From positions 1 through 64,000 of the forward strand of contig JBMNTB010000002.1 of assembly GCA_050945515.1 (NCBI GenBank): 64,000 nt of DNA. The letters run 5' to 3'. This document shows, in pieces, positions 53,850 through 62,498 of the stretch. Position numbers and translations under genes: made by a program. How positions within the stretch are numbered: position 1 is the first letter of the stretch; each line of letters begins with the position of its first letter. Source of the DNA: UBA1046 sp050945515. GTDB taxonomy: Bacteria > Bacillota > Clostridia > Saccharofermentanales > DTU023. The notes under the pieces are model-generated. The model had not been told where the DNA came from. It did no database searches and saw only the letters and a program-made list of their open reading frames with translations.

Positions 53850-54972
53850 AAGTCCCGTTAGATATGAAATAGTTCATATTTGTCGCCAAAGCGGTGCTAG
53901 AAGAGGAATTTTACATACCCCGCACGGCTCCGTTGAAACTCCGGTTTTTATGCCGGTTGGAACCCAGGCAACAGTAAAAACCATGACCCCGGATGAGGTT
54001 AAGTCTTTGGGGGCAGGCATTATTTTAGCCAATACATACCATCTCTGGATGCGGCCCGGTCCTGAGATCATATCTGAGGCAGGCGGTCTGCATTCCTTTA
54101 TGAACTGGCAGCAGGCTATTCTAACAGACAGCGGCGGATTTCAGGTATTCTCACTTAGCGATACCAGACAGATCAGTGAGCGTGGTGTACAGTTTCGCTC
54201 ACATATCGATGGATCTCAGCATGAATTAACTCCTGAGTTGGCAATCGATATACAGACTGCTTTGGGTAGCGATATTATTATGCAATTAGATGAGTGTGCA
54301 GATTGGAAGCAAGACAAGGTTTATATCAAAGCCTCACTGGAACGCACATTGCGCTGGTTGGAGCGCTGTATACAAAGGCACGAGAATTATCAACAGCAAG
54401 CCCTTTTCGGCATAATACAGGGGGGCGTGTATCCGGAATTACGCAAACTCTCGGCAGAACAGACAGTATCGTTTGATCTGCCGGGATATGCAATAGGAGG
54501 ATTATCAGTAGGTGAACCCGTCGATCTTATGTATCAGATGTTGGAAGCTGTACAAGAAGTCTTACCCGCTGATAAACCTCGATATTTAATGGGCGTAGGT
54601 TCTCCCGATTATTTGATCGAAGGCAGCATACGCGGTATTGATATGTTTGATTGTGTGCTACCTACACGTTTGGGACGCAATGGCACGGTGCTGACCGGCA
54701 GAGGCAGAATAACTGTCCGTAATGCTGAATACGCTAGGGATTTTTCTCCTCTGGATCAAGAGTGCCAATGCTATGTCTGTCAAAATTATACTAGAGCATA
54801 TATTCGTCATCTGATCAAAGCCAACGAAATCTTAGGCTTGCGGTTGACAACCTGGCATAATGTTTATTTTCTACTCAACCTAATGCAGAAAATCAGAGAG
54901 GCAATTAGCAACAACGAGCTTCTGGATTTTCGCGATGAGTTTTTCGCTCGTTTTGGTTATACGGTTGTTTAA
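53842..54972 (+). CDS. tgt: tRNA-guanine(34) transglycosylase
   Basis: Tgt swaps guanine-34 for preQ1 in Asp, Asn, His and Tyr tRNAs, the step before QueA. The 376-residue protein has the N-terminal block ARRGILHTPHGSVETPVFMP, the active-site region TDSGGFQVFSL, the catalytic Asp in IRGIDMFDCVLPTRLGRNG, and the C-terminal zinc site CxCxxC...H (CQCYVC, then His near 343). The start overlaps queA by eight bases. preQ1 synthesis genes are not in the window, so precursor may be imported or made elsewhere. Confidence 0.96.
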   Translation: MTESPVRYEIVHICRQSGARRGILHTPHGSVETPVFMPVGTQATVKTMTPDEVKSLGAGIILANTYHLWMRPGPEIISEAGGLHSFMNWQQAILTDSGGFQVFSLSDTRQISERGVQFRSHIDGSQHELTPELAIDIQTALGSDIIMQLDECADWKQDKVYIKASLERTLRWLERCIQRHENYQQQALFGIIQGGVYPELRKLSAEQTVSFDLPGYAIGGLSVGEPVDLMYQMLEAVQEVLPADKPRYLMGVGSPDYLIEGSIRGIDMFDCVLPTRLGRNGTVLTGRGRITVRNAEYARDFSPLDQECQCYVCQNYTRAYIRHLIKANEILGLRLTTWHNVYFLLNLMQKIREAISNNELLDFRDEFFARFGYTVV

Positions 54973-55067
54973 ACAATGATGCTTTATGCTAGAATTAATC
55001 GACGCTGCTTTGTCTATTGAACAAATCAGCAAATAAGAGTCACAATATATCCTAAATTGGAGTTCGC

Positions 55068-56501
55068 ATGATCCGCACTTTGGTTACTGCCCATATTAAT
55101 TCGCTAGATTTACATGAGCTGACAATTCAGATCAATGATCGCAGCTTGGGCTATTTGACTGCTCAAAAACAGCAGAACTATGTTGCTTCAACCAATCGGC
55201 GGGTTCAGATGATTTCCGGCATTAGGAGTGACCGTCTGGATCAGGAATCGATAGTTCAAAGCAGGGATATGTTGAGAAAATGGGCAGCAGTTTTTCGCGA
55301 ACTGCAAATCTATGGTCTGGATGTATTCCCTGCCATTTTGAAAAGAGAAATACTGCATGCTGATTTTATTTTTCTGATTTGTGATGAAATTGTGATCGCA
55401 TTGGTGTCACGTTATCTTGGTCTATATCTGCATCGGAATGGTAAGCTTTATCGGCAGCAGCCTGCTGTGATAGACGCAGCAGTGATCCCGAGTAGTTTTA
55501 TGCCTGCGGCTGATTATTATGCTTTTGTTCCTGCTGAGGGTGATGTCCTGCTGGCACTGGATCCTAATTTTGTAGATCTGTTTGAACCACAGGGACTGGA
55601 AGAGATTTTGTCAGATCCGCGCCAAATAACTGTTCAAATGTCTGAGCTAAATAATCTAGCTTCTGCCTATGGCTATTCTTCAGATCATACTTGGGTGGGT
55701 TTCAAGGTTACTAGAATAGAGCGGTCCTTGCATACAAATAGAACGAGGCTGCAAAAAATTCCTACCAGTAAGGAATATCTATCCCGTGTTATTCCTATTT
55801 CAGGTAGCAACCATTTGGTGCTCGAAGGCAGGCGTGTTACTACGAGTGACAATGAAGATAAAAAAGTTCATGTGCTTAGCGATTCATACTTCCCTCGTTT
55901 TTCAGGAGCACATAGCTTGGGCGGTAGCCGGAAGGAGCATAGGCCATCGAAAATAAAGGCACAAGAATCTGATCCTAACTATGAACGACGTCCGTCAAGT
56001 GTACATGCGCAGATTGAGCATGAGACGAATATAGGTTTCCTTGATCGCCTGAAGATACTGGAATTCAAACGTTGCAAACGACTGTGGAACAGTTTTATCT
56101 ATCGACTTACCCATTTGTTCCCATCTTCCAGGCCACTATCCTTGCTGGCACTTATCGCGATAATTCTGGTAATTTTAGTGATGTCGATTTTGTTATTTTC
56201 AAGCCTTAAAGATGATAAGGTTAACCAACAAAATGGAGATGTGCCCAAAGTGTCACAACCACTTATAGATGCAGATGATAATGAGGTTCTTGCGACAGAT
56301 TTCGAGATTAAATTAACTGTCAAGGCTCAAAGCATGCAAATCATGGCGGCGCCCGGCTCAACCGAACTGGTCGCAACCACAACCAGAGGCGATACGGTAT
56401 GGCAGTTGACTAAAGAAGATAAGGACGGTTGGGTTATGGTACGACTGGCAGATGGCCGAACGGGCTATGTACCTTTGACAGTACTGCTACCGGGAGAGTA
56501 A
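55068..56501 (+). CDS. Membrane protein with PP2C-like N-terminal domain and C-terminal SH3b domain
   Basis: This 477-residue protein has no clear database-like family in memory. The N-terminal 230 residues, ending GDVLLALDPNFVDLFEPQGLEEILSD and then a WVGFKVT strand, follow the layout of a PP2C phosphatase (GDxLLLxSDGLxD... then xVTVVxV), but the metal-binding aspartates are largely missing, suggesting an inactive phosphatase fold. A polar linker follows, one membrane helix (about 360-382; LLALIAIILVILVMSILLF), and a C-terminal bacterial SH3 domain (about 415-477) outside the cell, which often binds cell wall. It lies between tgt and tRNA-Gly. It may be a sensor, but this is inference. Confidence 0.45.
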   Translation: MIRTLVTAHINSLDLHELTIQINDRSLGYLTAQKQQNYVASTNRRVQMISGIRSDRLDQESIVQSRDMLRKWAAVFRELQIYGLDVFPAILKREILHADFIFLICDEIVIALVSRYLGLYLHRNGKLYRQQPAVIDAAVIPSSFMPAADYYAFVPAEGDVLLALDPNFVDLFEPQGLEEILSDPRQITVQMSELNNLASAYGYSSDHTWVGFKVTRIERSLHTNRTRLQKIPTSKEYLSRVIPISGSNHLVLEGRRVTTSDNEDKKVHVLSDSYFPRFSGAHSLGGSRKEHRPSKIKAQESDPNYERRPSSVHAQIEHETNIGFLDRLKILEFKRCKRLWNSFIYRLTHLFPSSRPLSLLALIAIILVILVMSILLFSSLKDDKVNQQNGDVPKVSQPLIDADDNEVLATDFEIKLTVKAQSMQIMAAPGSTELVATTTRGDTVWQLTKEDKDGWVMVRLADGRTGYVPLTVLLPGE

Positions 56502-56549
56502 ATTTACTTGAGGGCTCTGTCAGAGATAATCATCTTATCTTTCTTGTTC

Positions 56550-56578
56550 TTTACAAAAAAAGTCGCCTATTGTAATAT
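56550..56578 (+). promoter_or_regulatory. Promoter of tRNA-Gly/tRNA-Arg
   Basis: TTTACA (56550-56555) and TAATAT (56573-56578) are 17 bases apart. The start would fall at about 56585, at the beginning of the inverted repeat that flanks tRNA-Gly. Confidence 0.6.
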
Positions 56579-56586
56579 GACTGAGC

Positions 56587-56598
56587 GGAATTCCGGCT
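56587..56598. repeat. Left arm of inverted repeat flanking tRNA-Gly
   Basis: GGAATTCCGGCT is the exact inverse complement of AGCCGGAATTCC at 56680-56691, with tRNA-Gly between the arms. Confidence 0.85.
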
Positions 56599-56602
56599 AC
56601 CT

Positions 56603-56676
56603 GCGGGTGTAGTTTAGTGGTAGAACATCAGCCTTCCAAGCTGATCGTGAGAGTTCGATTCTCTTCACCCGCTCCA
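56603..56676 (+). tRNA. tRNA-Gly (anticodon UCC)
   Basis: The cloverleaf has acceptor GCGGGTG pairing with CACCCGC, an anticodon stem with loop CTTCCAA (anticodon TCC, reading GGA), a T-arm with GTTCGATTC and encoded CCA. A 12-bp inverted repeat surrounds it. Confidence 0.94.
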
Positions 56677-56679
56677 AAA

Positions 56680-56691
56680 AGCCGGAATTCC
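56680..56691. repeat. Right arm of inverted repeat flanking tRNA-Gly
   Basis: AGCCGGAATTCC pairs perfectly with 56587-56598. It lies four bases after the tRNA-Gly CCA end and four bases before tRNA-Arg. Confidence 0.85.
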
Positions 56692-56695
56692 ATAT

Positions 56696-56772
56696 GGGCG
56701 TATAGCTCAGCTGGATAGAGCAACAGCCTTCTAAGCTGTGGGTCGCAGGTTCGAATCCTGCTACGCTCGCCA
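56696..56772 (+). tRNA. tRNA-Arg (anticodon UCU)
   Basis: The acceptor GGGCGTA pairs with TACGCTC (one G-U). The anticodon arm ACAGC/GCTGT holds loop CTTCTAA (anticodon TCT, reading AGA). The T-arm has GTTCGAATC and CCA is encoded. It is 19 bases after tRNA-Gly and probably co-transcribed with it. Confidence 0.94.
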
Positions 56773-56807
56773 ACAAGGGACCGTCTCCCGGGAGACGGTC
56801 CCTTGTT
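56772..56807. terminator. Perfect 36-bp palindrome after tRNA-Arg
   Basis: Two 18-base arms meet at CCCGGG with no spacer, and the left arm starts with the A of the tRNA CCA. No T-run follows on either strand (ATGTAAT on the plus strand), so it would be an atypical terminator. It lies between tRNA-Arg and the convergent ald gene and could serve both. Confidence 0.6.
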
Positions 56808-56832
56808 ATGTAATATGGGTATATCTACATGC

Positions 56833-57996
56833 TTAACCGTTTTTGCGCGCTTTTGATTGTAGAAGATAGATTTGCTTATTATTGATCAGTTCTTGAATAT
56901 TCTTTAGTTCATAATTGAGATCTTCTGCCACCGGTTTATATGTTACATAACCTTCTGCAGTATTAATGCCTGAAGCTAATTCCGGGTATTTCCTACAAGC
57001 TTGCTTCCAGCCCAGATTAGCAATAGCCAGGGCATATCTGGTGGTCGCATTGGAAAGAGCTTGAGTTGATGTCCTAGGCACTGTACCGGGAATATTTGCT
57101 ACGAGATAGTGGACAATGCCATGCCTGATAAAAATTGGTGCATGATAATCAGCTTCTTTGTTGGCAGTCAATTCAGTTGAGCCTCCCTGATCGATAGCTA
57201 CATCGACGATGACAGAACCAGGCTCCATTGTTTGAACCATGGCTTCAGTTATTAACTGAGGTGCTTTATGACCGGGAATCAAGACAGAAGAGACCACCAT
57301 GTCGGCATCTTTGACGACTTTAGCAATATTAAAACTGTTGGAGATCAATGTTTCAATTTTATCAATGAAAATATCTCCGACTTCTGCCAAGCGGTCAACA
57401 TTAGTATCAAGCACAGTGACTCTGGCACCCATGCCAACTGCAATCCTGGTTGCAGCCGTACCTACAGTACCTGCACCAAGGATTACTACATGAGCCGGCG
57501 CAACACCCGGCACTCCCTGTAATACCATTCCTTTGCCACCACAAGGCTTTGTGAGCAGTCTAGCGCCTTCTTGAATTGCCATCCGCCCAGCTACCTCACT
57601 CATTGGTTTTAATAGCGGCAACGCAGATCCAACCTGAACTGTTTCAAAGGCAATAGCAACACATTTATTGTCAACCAGCTCTTTGGTCAGGTTGATATCT
57701 GCGGCAAGATGTAAATAGGCGTATACGATTAAGCCTTCGCGCAGATATTTATATTCTGAAGCTATAGGCTCCTTGACCTTATATATCATATCTGCTTTTG
57801 CCCAGACATCAGCCGCATCATCAAGTATAATCGCACCAGTTTCTATATACTCTTGGTCGGTAAAACCTGATTCTAAACCGGCACCGGTTTCAACCAAGAC
57901 CGTATGACCGTCCAGCACAAATTGATTTGCTGCTGCCGGGGTACAAGAAACACGACTTTCCTGATCTTTGATTTCTTTTGGTACGCCAATTAGCAT
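56833..57996 (-). CDS. ald: Alanine dehydrogenase
   Basis: Ald reversibly deaminates L-alanine to pyruvate and ammonia with NAD+. The 387-residue protein begins MLIGVPKEIKDQESRVSCTP and contains the substrate region VKVKEP-like YKVKEPIASEY, the NAD fold VVILGAGTVGTAATRIAVGMGA and the block IVDVAIDQGGSTE. ATG 57996 has AAAGGG eight bases upstream on the minus strand; a GTG at 58005 overlaps that SD. It is convergent with the tRNA pair and has a clear promoter. Confidence 0.95.
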   Translation of the reverse strand: MLIGVPKEIKDQESRVSCTPAAANQFVLDGHTVLVETGAGLESGFTDQEYIETGAIILDDAADVWAKADMIYKVKEPIASEYKYLREGLIVYAYLHLAADINLTKELVDNKCVAIAFETVQVGSALPLLKPMSEVAGRMAIQEGARLLTKPCGGKGMVLQGVPGVAPAHVVILGAGTVGTAATRIAVGMGARVTVLDTNVDRLAEVGDIFIDKIETLISNSFNIAKVVKDADMVVSSVLIPGHKAPQLITEAMVQTMEPGSVIVDVAIDQGGSTELTANKEADYHAPIFIRHGIVHYLVANIPGTVPRTSTQALSNATTRYALAIANLGWKQACRKYPELASGINTAEGYVTYKPVAEDLNYELKNIQELINNKQIYLLQSKARKNG

Positions 57997-58044
57997 AATA
58001 ATCACCCTTTGCTTACTTTTGTTAATTGAAAACCATTTTAAGGC

Positions 58045-58073
58045 ATGATAACACGAAAAACTAAAAAGTGCAA
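58045..58073 (-). promoter_or_regulatory. Promoter of ald
   Basis: On the minus strand TTGCAC (58073-58068) and TATCAT (58050-58045) are exactly 17 bases apart, about 50 bases before the ald start. Confidence 0.65.
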
Positions 58074-58147
58074 TGTAAATTCTTAATTATCTATAGATTT
58101 TTTCATCCCAATATAGTAGAAAAAACAATTTTTGCAATCAGAGCGTA

Positions 58148-58176
58148 ATTTATTTATACTTCCTATGGTGTATAAT
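58148..58176 (+). promoter_or_regulatory. Candidate promoter of the GyrB-like gene
   Basis: A perfect TATAAT at 58171-58176 lies about 115 bases before the start codon. The -35 region (ATTTAT) is poor, so support is limited. Confidence 0.35.
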
Positions 58177-58291
58177 AGTCTGGATAGATACTGTAATTGC
58201 AGTGTTTTCGGGGTTTTAGAGAAGAGCGTACCCACTCGTCACAATTACCAGCATAAATCTATGAGAAGTTTTTGGAGGGAACTGAAGATCA

Positions 58292-60277
58292 ATGGTCAGA
58301 GCAAGAGAGTATGGCAATGAAAGCATCAGTGCGTTGAAAGGTGCAGACCGAGTTCGGAAAAGACCATCTGTAATATTTGGCTCAGACGATCTCAGTGGTA
58401 CGGAACAGTCATTTTTTGAGATTCTGTCCAACTCCATTGACGAAGCTAGGGAGGGTTTCGGCGATCTGATTACCGTGACCCGTTATGCCGATCACAGCAT
58501 TAAAGTGGAAGATGAAGGTCGTGGATTGCCGGTAGATTATAATCCGCGCGAGAAACGATATAATTGGGAGCTGGTATATTGTGAATTATACGCTGGAGGT
58601 AAATATCGGACAAACGAAGGTTTTCATTATGAGTACAGCCTGGGGCTGAATGGTTTGGGGGCCTGTGCAACACAATATGCTTCCGAGTTTTTTGATGTGA
58701 TATCTGTGCGTGATGGCTATCGATATGAACTACACTTTGAAAAAGGTGAAAATATCGGCGGTTTAATGAAGACTGCAACTAATAGCAGGCGTACGGGCAC
58801 AATTCAACATTGGAAACCTGACTTGGATGTTTTTACTGAGATAGAGATTCCTGCTCAGAACTTTCATACTATTTTAAAACGTCAGGCAATTATCAACGCA
58901 GGCATACGATTTCGATTTGATGATAAATTAACCGAAGAAAGCATTGATTTCTTCTATCCGGAAGGGATTCTAGGTTATGTCAAAGAACTGGACCAGGGGA
59001 AGGGCATATCTGAACCGTTCTTTTTCGAAGGAGAAGGAATGGGTAAAGACAGGTCAGACAAACCGGAGTACAAAGTTCTGGCTCAATGTGCTTTTTGTTT
59101 TAATAATGAAGTAGATAAATGCGAGTTTTTCCATAATTCCAGCTGGCTGGAGTATGGCGGATCACCCGAAAAAGCTTTGCGTTCAGCTATGGTTGCAGAG
59201 ATTGATAGCCTATTGAAAAGCGAAAATAAATATAAAGCCAATGAAAGTAAAATTACTTTTACTGACATTGAGGATAGTCTTATTTGGATTTCAAGTTCAT
59301 TCTCAACTCTTACAAGCTATGAGAATCAGACAAAAAAATCAATTAGCAACAAATTTGTCCAAGAATTTATGACTGACCTGATCAGAGAACAATTGGAGAT
59401 CTGGTTTATTGAACATAAAGCAGAGACTCTAAAAATTTTGGATCAAGTGCTTATTAACAAGCGCAGTCGCGAGAATGCGGAAAGGACGAGATTAGATGTG
59501 AGGAGGAAGTTGATGGGCAACATCGACTTTCAGAATCGAATTAAGAACTTTGTAGATTGCAGAACTCGAGATGTCGAACGCAGAGAGCTATATATTGTCG
59601 AGGGTAACTCGGCCTTAGGGTCTGTTAAGATGGCACGTGATGCAGAATATCAGGCGGTTATACCAATTCGCGGTAAGATTTTGAACTGTTTGAAGGCTGA
59701 TTATAAGACCATCTTTAATAGTGAAATAATTACTGATTTGATAAAAGTTTTAGGTTGTGGGGTTGAAATCAAATCCAAACATAGCAATAAAATGTCAAGC
59801 TTTGATTTGGACAGTTTGCGCTGGAATAAGATCATAATCTGTACAGATGCCGATGTCGATGGTTTTCACATCAGAACAATGATTCTAGCTATGTTCTATC
59901 GATTGATGCCGACTTTAATCAATGAAGGGAAAATATTTATTGCAGAATCTCCTCTGTTTGAAATTACGCATGTAGTCAAAAAAGTAGAGCGCACCTTGTT
60001 TGCATATAGCGATCTCGAAAAGAATGAAATTGTATCCGGTCTAAATGGCGGGAGCATTCATATACAGCGTTCCAAGGGATTAGGTGAAAATGAGCCGGAT
60101 ATGATGTGGCAAACTACAATGAATCCTGCAACCAGAAAATTGATTGAAATCTTGCCTACCGGCAGGGAAGAGGCGGCAGAAATATTTGACCTTTTGCTGG
60201 GTGATAATCTTGCAGGCAGAAAGCAGTATATCGAAGATTATGGCGAATCATATATGGATATGTTGGACTTGGCCTAA
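58292..60277 (+). CDS. Divergent type II topoisomerase subunit B (GyrB/ParE-like)
   Basis: This is the ATPase/Toprim subunit of an A2B2 type II topoisomerase. The 661-residue protein has the GHKL ATPase motif (FEILSNSIDEAREGFG, about 44-59), the glycine-rich lid SLGLNGLGACATQYASEFF, a transducer domain, and a Toprim region with EGNSALGSVKMARD and the metal pair in CTDADVDGFHI. The normal EGDSAGGSAKQGRDR block is altered, so it is neither standard GyrB nor standard ParE but a divergent paralogue seen in Clostridia. GGAGGG lies 14 bases before ATG 58292, which is long. It pairs with the A subunit 13 bases downstream. Confidence 0.85.
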   Translation: MVRAREYGNESISALKGADRVRKRPSVIFGSDDLSGTEQSFFEILSNSIDEAREGFGDLITVTRYADHSIKVEDEGRGLPVDYNPREKRYNWELVYCELYAGGKYRTNEGFHYEYSLGLNGLGACATQYASEFFDVISVRDGYRYELHFEKGENIGGLMKTATNSRRTGTIQHWKPDLDVFTEIEIPAQNFHTILKRQAIINAGIRFRFDDKLTEESIDFFYPEGILGYVKELDQGKGISEPFFFEGEGMGKDRSDKPEYKVLAQCAFCFNNEVDKCEFFHNSSWLEYGGSPEKALRSAMVAEIDSLLKSENKYKANESKITFTDIEDSLIWISSSFSTLTSYENQTKKSISNKFVQEFMTDLIREQLEIWFIEHKAETLKILDQVLINKRSRENAERTRLDVRRKLMGNIDFQNRIKNFVDCRTRDVERRELYIVEGNSALGSVKMARDAEYQAVIPIRGKILNCLKADYKTIFNSEIITDLIKVLGCGVEIKSKHSNKMSSFDLDSLRWNKIIICTDADVDGFHIRTMILAMFYRLMPTLINEGKIFIAESPLFEITHVVKKVERTLFAYSDLEKNEIVSGLNGGSIHIQRSKGLGENEPDMMWQTTMNPATRKLIEILPTGREEAAEIFDLLLGDNLAGRKQYIEDYGESYMDMLDLA

Positions 60278-60290
60278 GACCGGAGGATAG

Positions 60291-62498
60291 ATGAACGATA
60301 GTTACAACGAGCATATTAGACAGCCGATCACAGATACCCTGTTGAACAATTTTATGCCATATGCCATGAGTGTTATTATCTCCAGGGCTATCCCGGAGAT
60401 CGATGGTTTTAAGCCAGCACATCGCAAATTGCTCTATACCATGTACCGGATGAAGTTGCTCAATTCACCGCGGGCAAAATCTGCAGATGTTGTCGGTCAA
60501 ACGATGGCCTTGAACCCACATGGCGACCAGACTATTTACGAGACAATGGTCAGATTGACACGTGGTAATGCGGCTTTAATCCATCCTTGGATTGATTCTA
60601 AAGGTAACTTTGGAAAAGTCTACTCACGGGATATGCAATATGCAGCTGCACGCTATACTGAAGTAAGGCTTGATCCGAGTGCGAGTTTAATTCTTGACGG
60701 CTTGGAAAAAGATACGGTTGATTTTATAGATAATTATTCCGGTACTATGAAAGAACCGGTATTGCTGCCGGCTGCTTTTCCGACTATTTTGGTTAATGCT
60801 AATCAGGGGATTGCGGTGGGTATGGCGAGCAATATCTGTTCTTTTAATCTTAAAGAAGTATGCCTGACGACTGCGGCTTATATTAATAACCGTAAGCATG
60901 ATCTGCTTGAGACAATGCCTGCACCGGATTTTTCAACTGCCGGTGAGCTGATTTATGTTAAAGAGCAGATGCGCAAAATTTATGAAACAGGCAGAGGCAC
61001 ATTTAAGCTGCGTGGAAAATGTAGGATTGATAAGAAAGCTAATTTAATCGAAATCTATGAGATACCATATAATACCACGGTTGAAGCCATAATTGACGAT
61101 ATATCTGCCCAGTCCCGTAGGGGAAAGTTTCGTGAGATTATTGACGTTAGGGATGAGACCGATTTGAACGGTTTAAAAATTACTGTTAGCTATAAAAAAA
61201 ATACTGATGTCAAGATGCTTATGTTAAAGCTTTTTGATCTAACCTCCCTAGAAACCTGTTTTTCCTGTAATTTCAATATTCTCGTCTCCGGTCGTCCTAA
61301 AACTATGGGTATATATGAAATATTGGATCATTGGATCAGCTGGCGCCAAGATTGTGTCAGGCGCGAAGCCAATTTTGATCGCCAAAAAAAGGAAGAAAAG
61401 TTGCATCTGTTAAAAGCTCTGGAATTGATCTTGCTGGATATTGATAAAGCGATTTCTTTGATCAGATTAACTAAAACCGAAAGCGAGGTCATACCGAATC
61501 TAATGTCCAATTTTGGCATAGACAAGGTGCAGGCGGAATTTGTAGCGGAAATTAAGCTGCGCCATTTGAATAGGGAGTATATCCTGAGACGAATTGATGA
61601 AATTGCTGAATTGGAAGCTGAAATCTATGAATTAAAGAGTCTGGCTGATAGTACTAGAAAAATCAACAGTCTGATCAGTACTCAATTACGCGATATTGCC
61701 AAAGATTACGGCCGTGAGAGACTAACGGTTCTGATTGAGCCGGAGGAAGTACCCGTTCTGAAAGAGGAGGATCTGATAGATGATTACAATATTAGGCTAT
61801 TTCTTACCGATGAAGGCTATTTTAAGAAAATGGCGCTAACTTCTTTACGGGGTAATTTTGAATTAAAACTTAAAGATGGAGACCGGATTATCCAGGAGAT
61901 AGAAACTACAAATAAAGCAGAAATTATTTTTGTGACCGATAAAGCGCAAGTGTATAAAATTTTTGCCTATGATATTGAGGACCATAAACCATCCTTTATC
62001 GGAGACTACACACCAAATTTGCTGGAGTTGGATGAAGGAGAAACTGTAGTTGTGATGTATGCTACAGATAGTGAGTTCGCGGGGCAAATGCTTTTTGTTT
62101 TTGAAGATCGCAGAGCAGTTCGAGTTGATGTCTCCGCTTATGAAACTAAAAATAGGCGCAGGAAAATTGTCAGTGCTTACTCTGATCATGCTCCGCTGGT
62201 AGGAGCTGCATATATAGGTGTTGATGAAGATCCTGTATTCGGTGTTGTAAATAACCAGGGTAAGTTGTTGATATTTTCATCTTCCCAAGTAACTTATAAA
62301 ACTACTCGCACGTCTAGAGGCAGCTTTATTATGTCCGGCAGCAAGCAGGATAAGACAATCACAAATTTCTTAAACAGCGCGGAATTGTCACAGTTGGAAG
62401 ATCAGGGCTATTATAAAGTGAAAAAGCTTCCCGGTTCGGGACGGTACATACGCGATAAAGCATTTGAGGATAAGCAAATCAGCCTGGAGAATCTGTGA
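60291..62498 (+). CDS. Divergent type II topoisomerase subunit A (GyrA/ParC-like)
   Basis: The A subunit cuts and rejoins DNA. The 735-residue protein has the winged-helix domain with catalytic Tyr122 in AAARYTEVRL, the tower and coiled-coil region (about 390-460), and a C-terminal beta-pinwheel-like region. The usual GyrA quinolone-contact segment GDSAVYD reads GDQTIYE (78-84), placing Gln80 at the Ser83 position and Glu84 at the Asp87 position. GGAGG lies five bases before the ATG. It forms an operon with the B subunit and ends one base into the next gene (TGATG). Confidence 0.88.
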   Translation: MNDSYNEHIRQPITDTLLNNFMPYAMSVIISRAIPEIDGFKPAHRKLLYTMYRMKLLNSPRAKSADVVGQTMALNPHGDQTIYETMVRLTRGNAALIHPWIDSKGNFGKVYSRDMQYAAARYTEVRLDPSASLILDGLEKDTVDFIDNYSGTMKEPVLLPAAFPTILVNANQGIAVGMASNICSFNLKEVCLTTAAYINNRKHDLLETMPAPDFSTAGELIYVKEQMRKIYETGRGTFKLRGKCRIDKKANLIEIYEIPYNTTVEAIIDDISAQSRRGKFREIIDVRDETDLNGLKITVSYKKNTDVKMLMLKLFDLTSLETCFSCNFNILVSGRPKTMGIYEILDHWISWRQDCVRREANFDRQKKEEKLHLLKALELILLDIDKAISLIRLTKTESEVIPNLMSNFGIDKVQAEFVAEIKLRHLNREYILRRIDEIAELEAEIYELKSLADSTRKINSLISTQLRDIAKDYGRERLTVLIEPEEVPVLKEEDLIDDYNIRLFLTDEGYFKKMALTSLRGNFELKLKDGDRIIQEIETTNKAEIIFVTDKAQVYKIFAYDIEDHKPSFIGDYTPNLLELDEGETVVVMYATDSEFAGQMLFVFEDRRAVRVDVSAYETKNRRRKIVSAYSDHAPLVGAAYIGVDEDPVFGVVNNQGKLLIFSSSQVTYKTTRTSRGSFIMSGSKQDKTITNFLNSAELSQLEDQGYYKVKKLPGSGRYIRDKAFEDKQISLENL

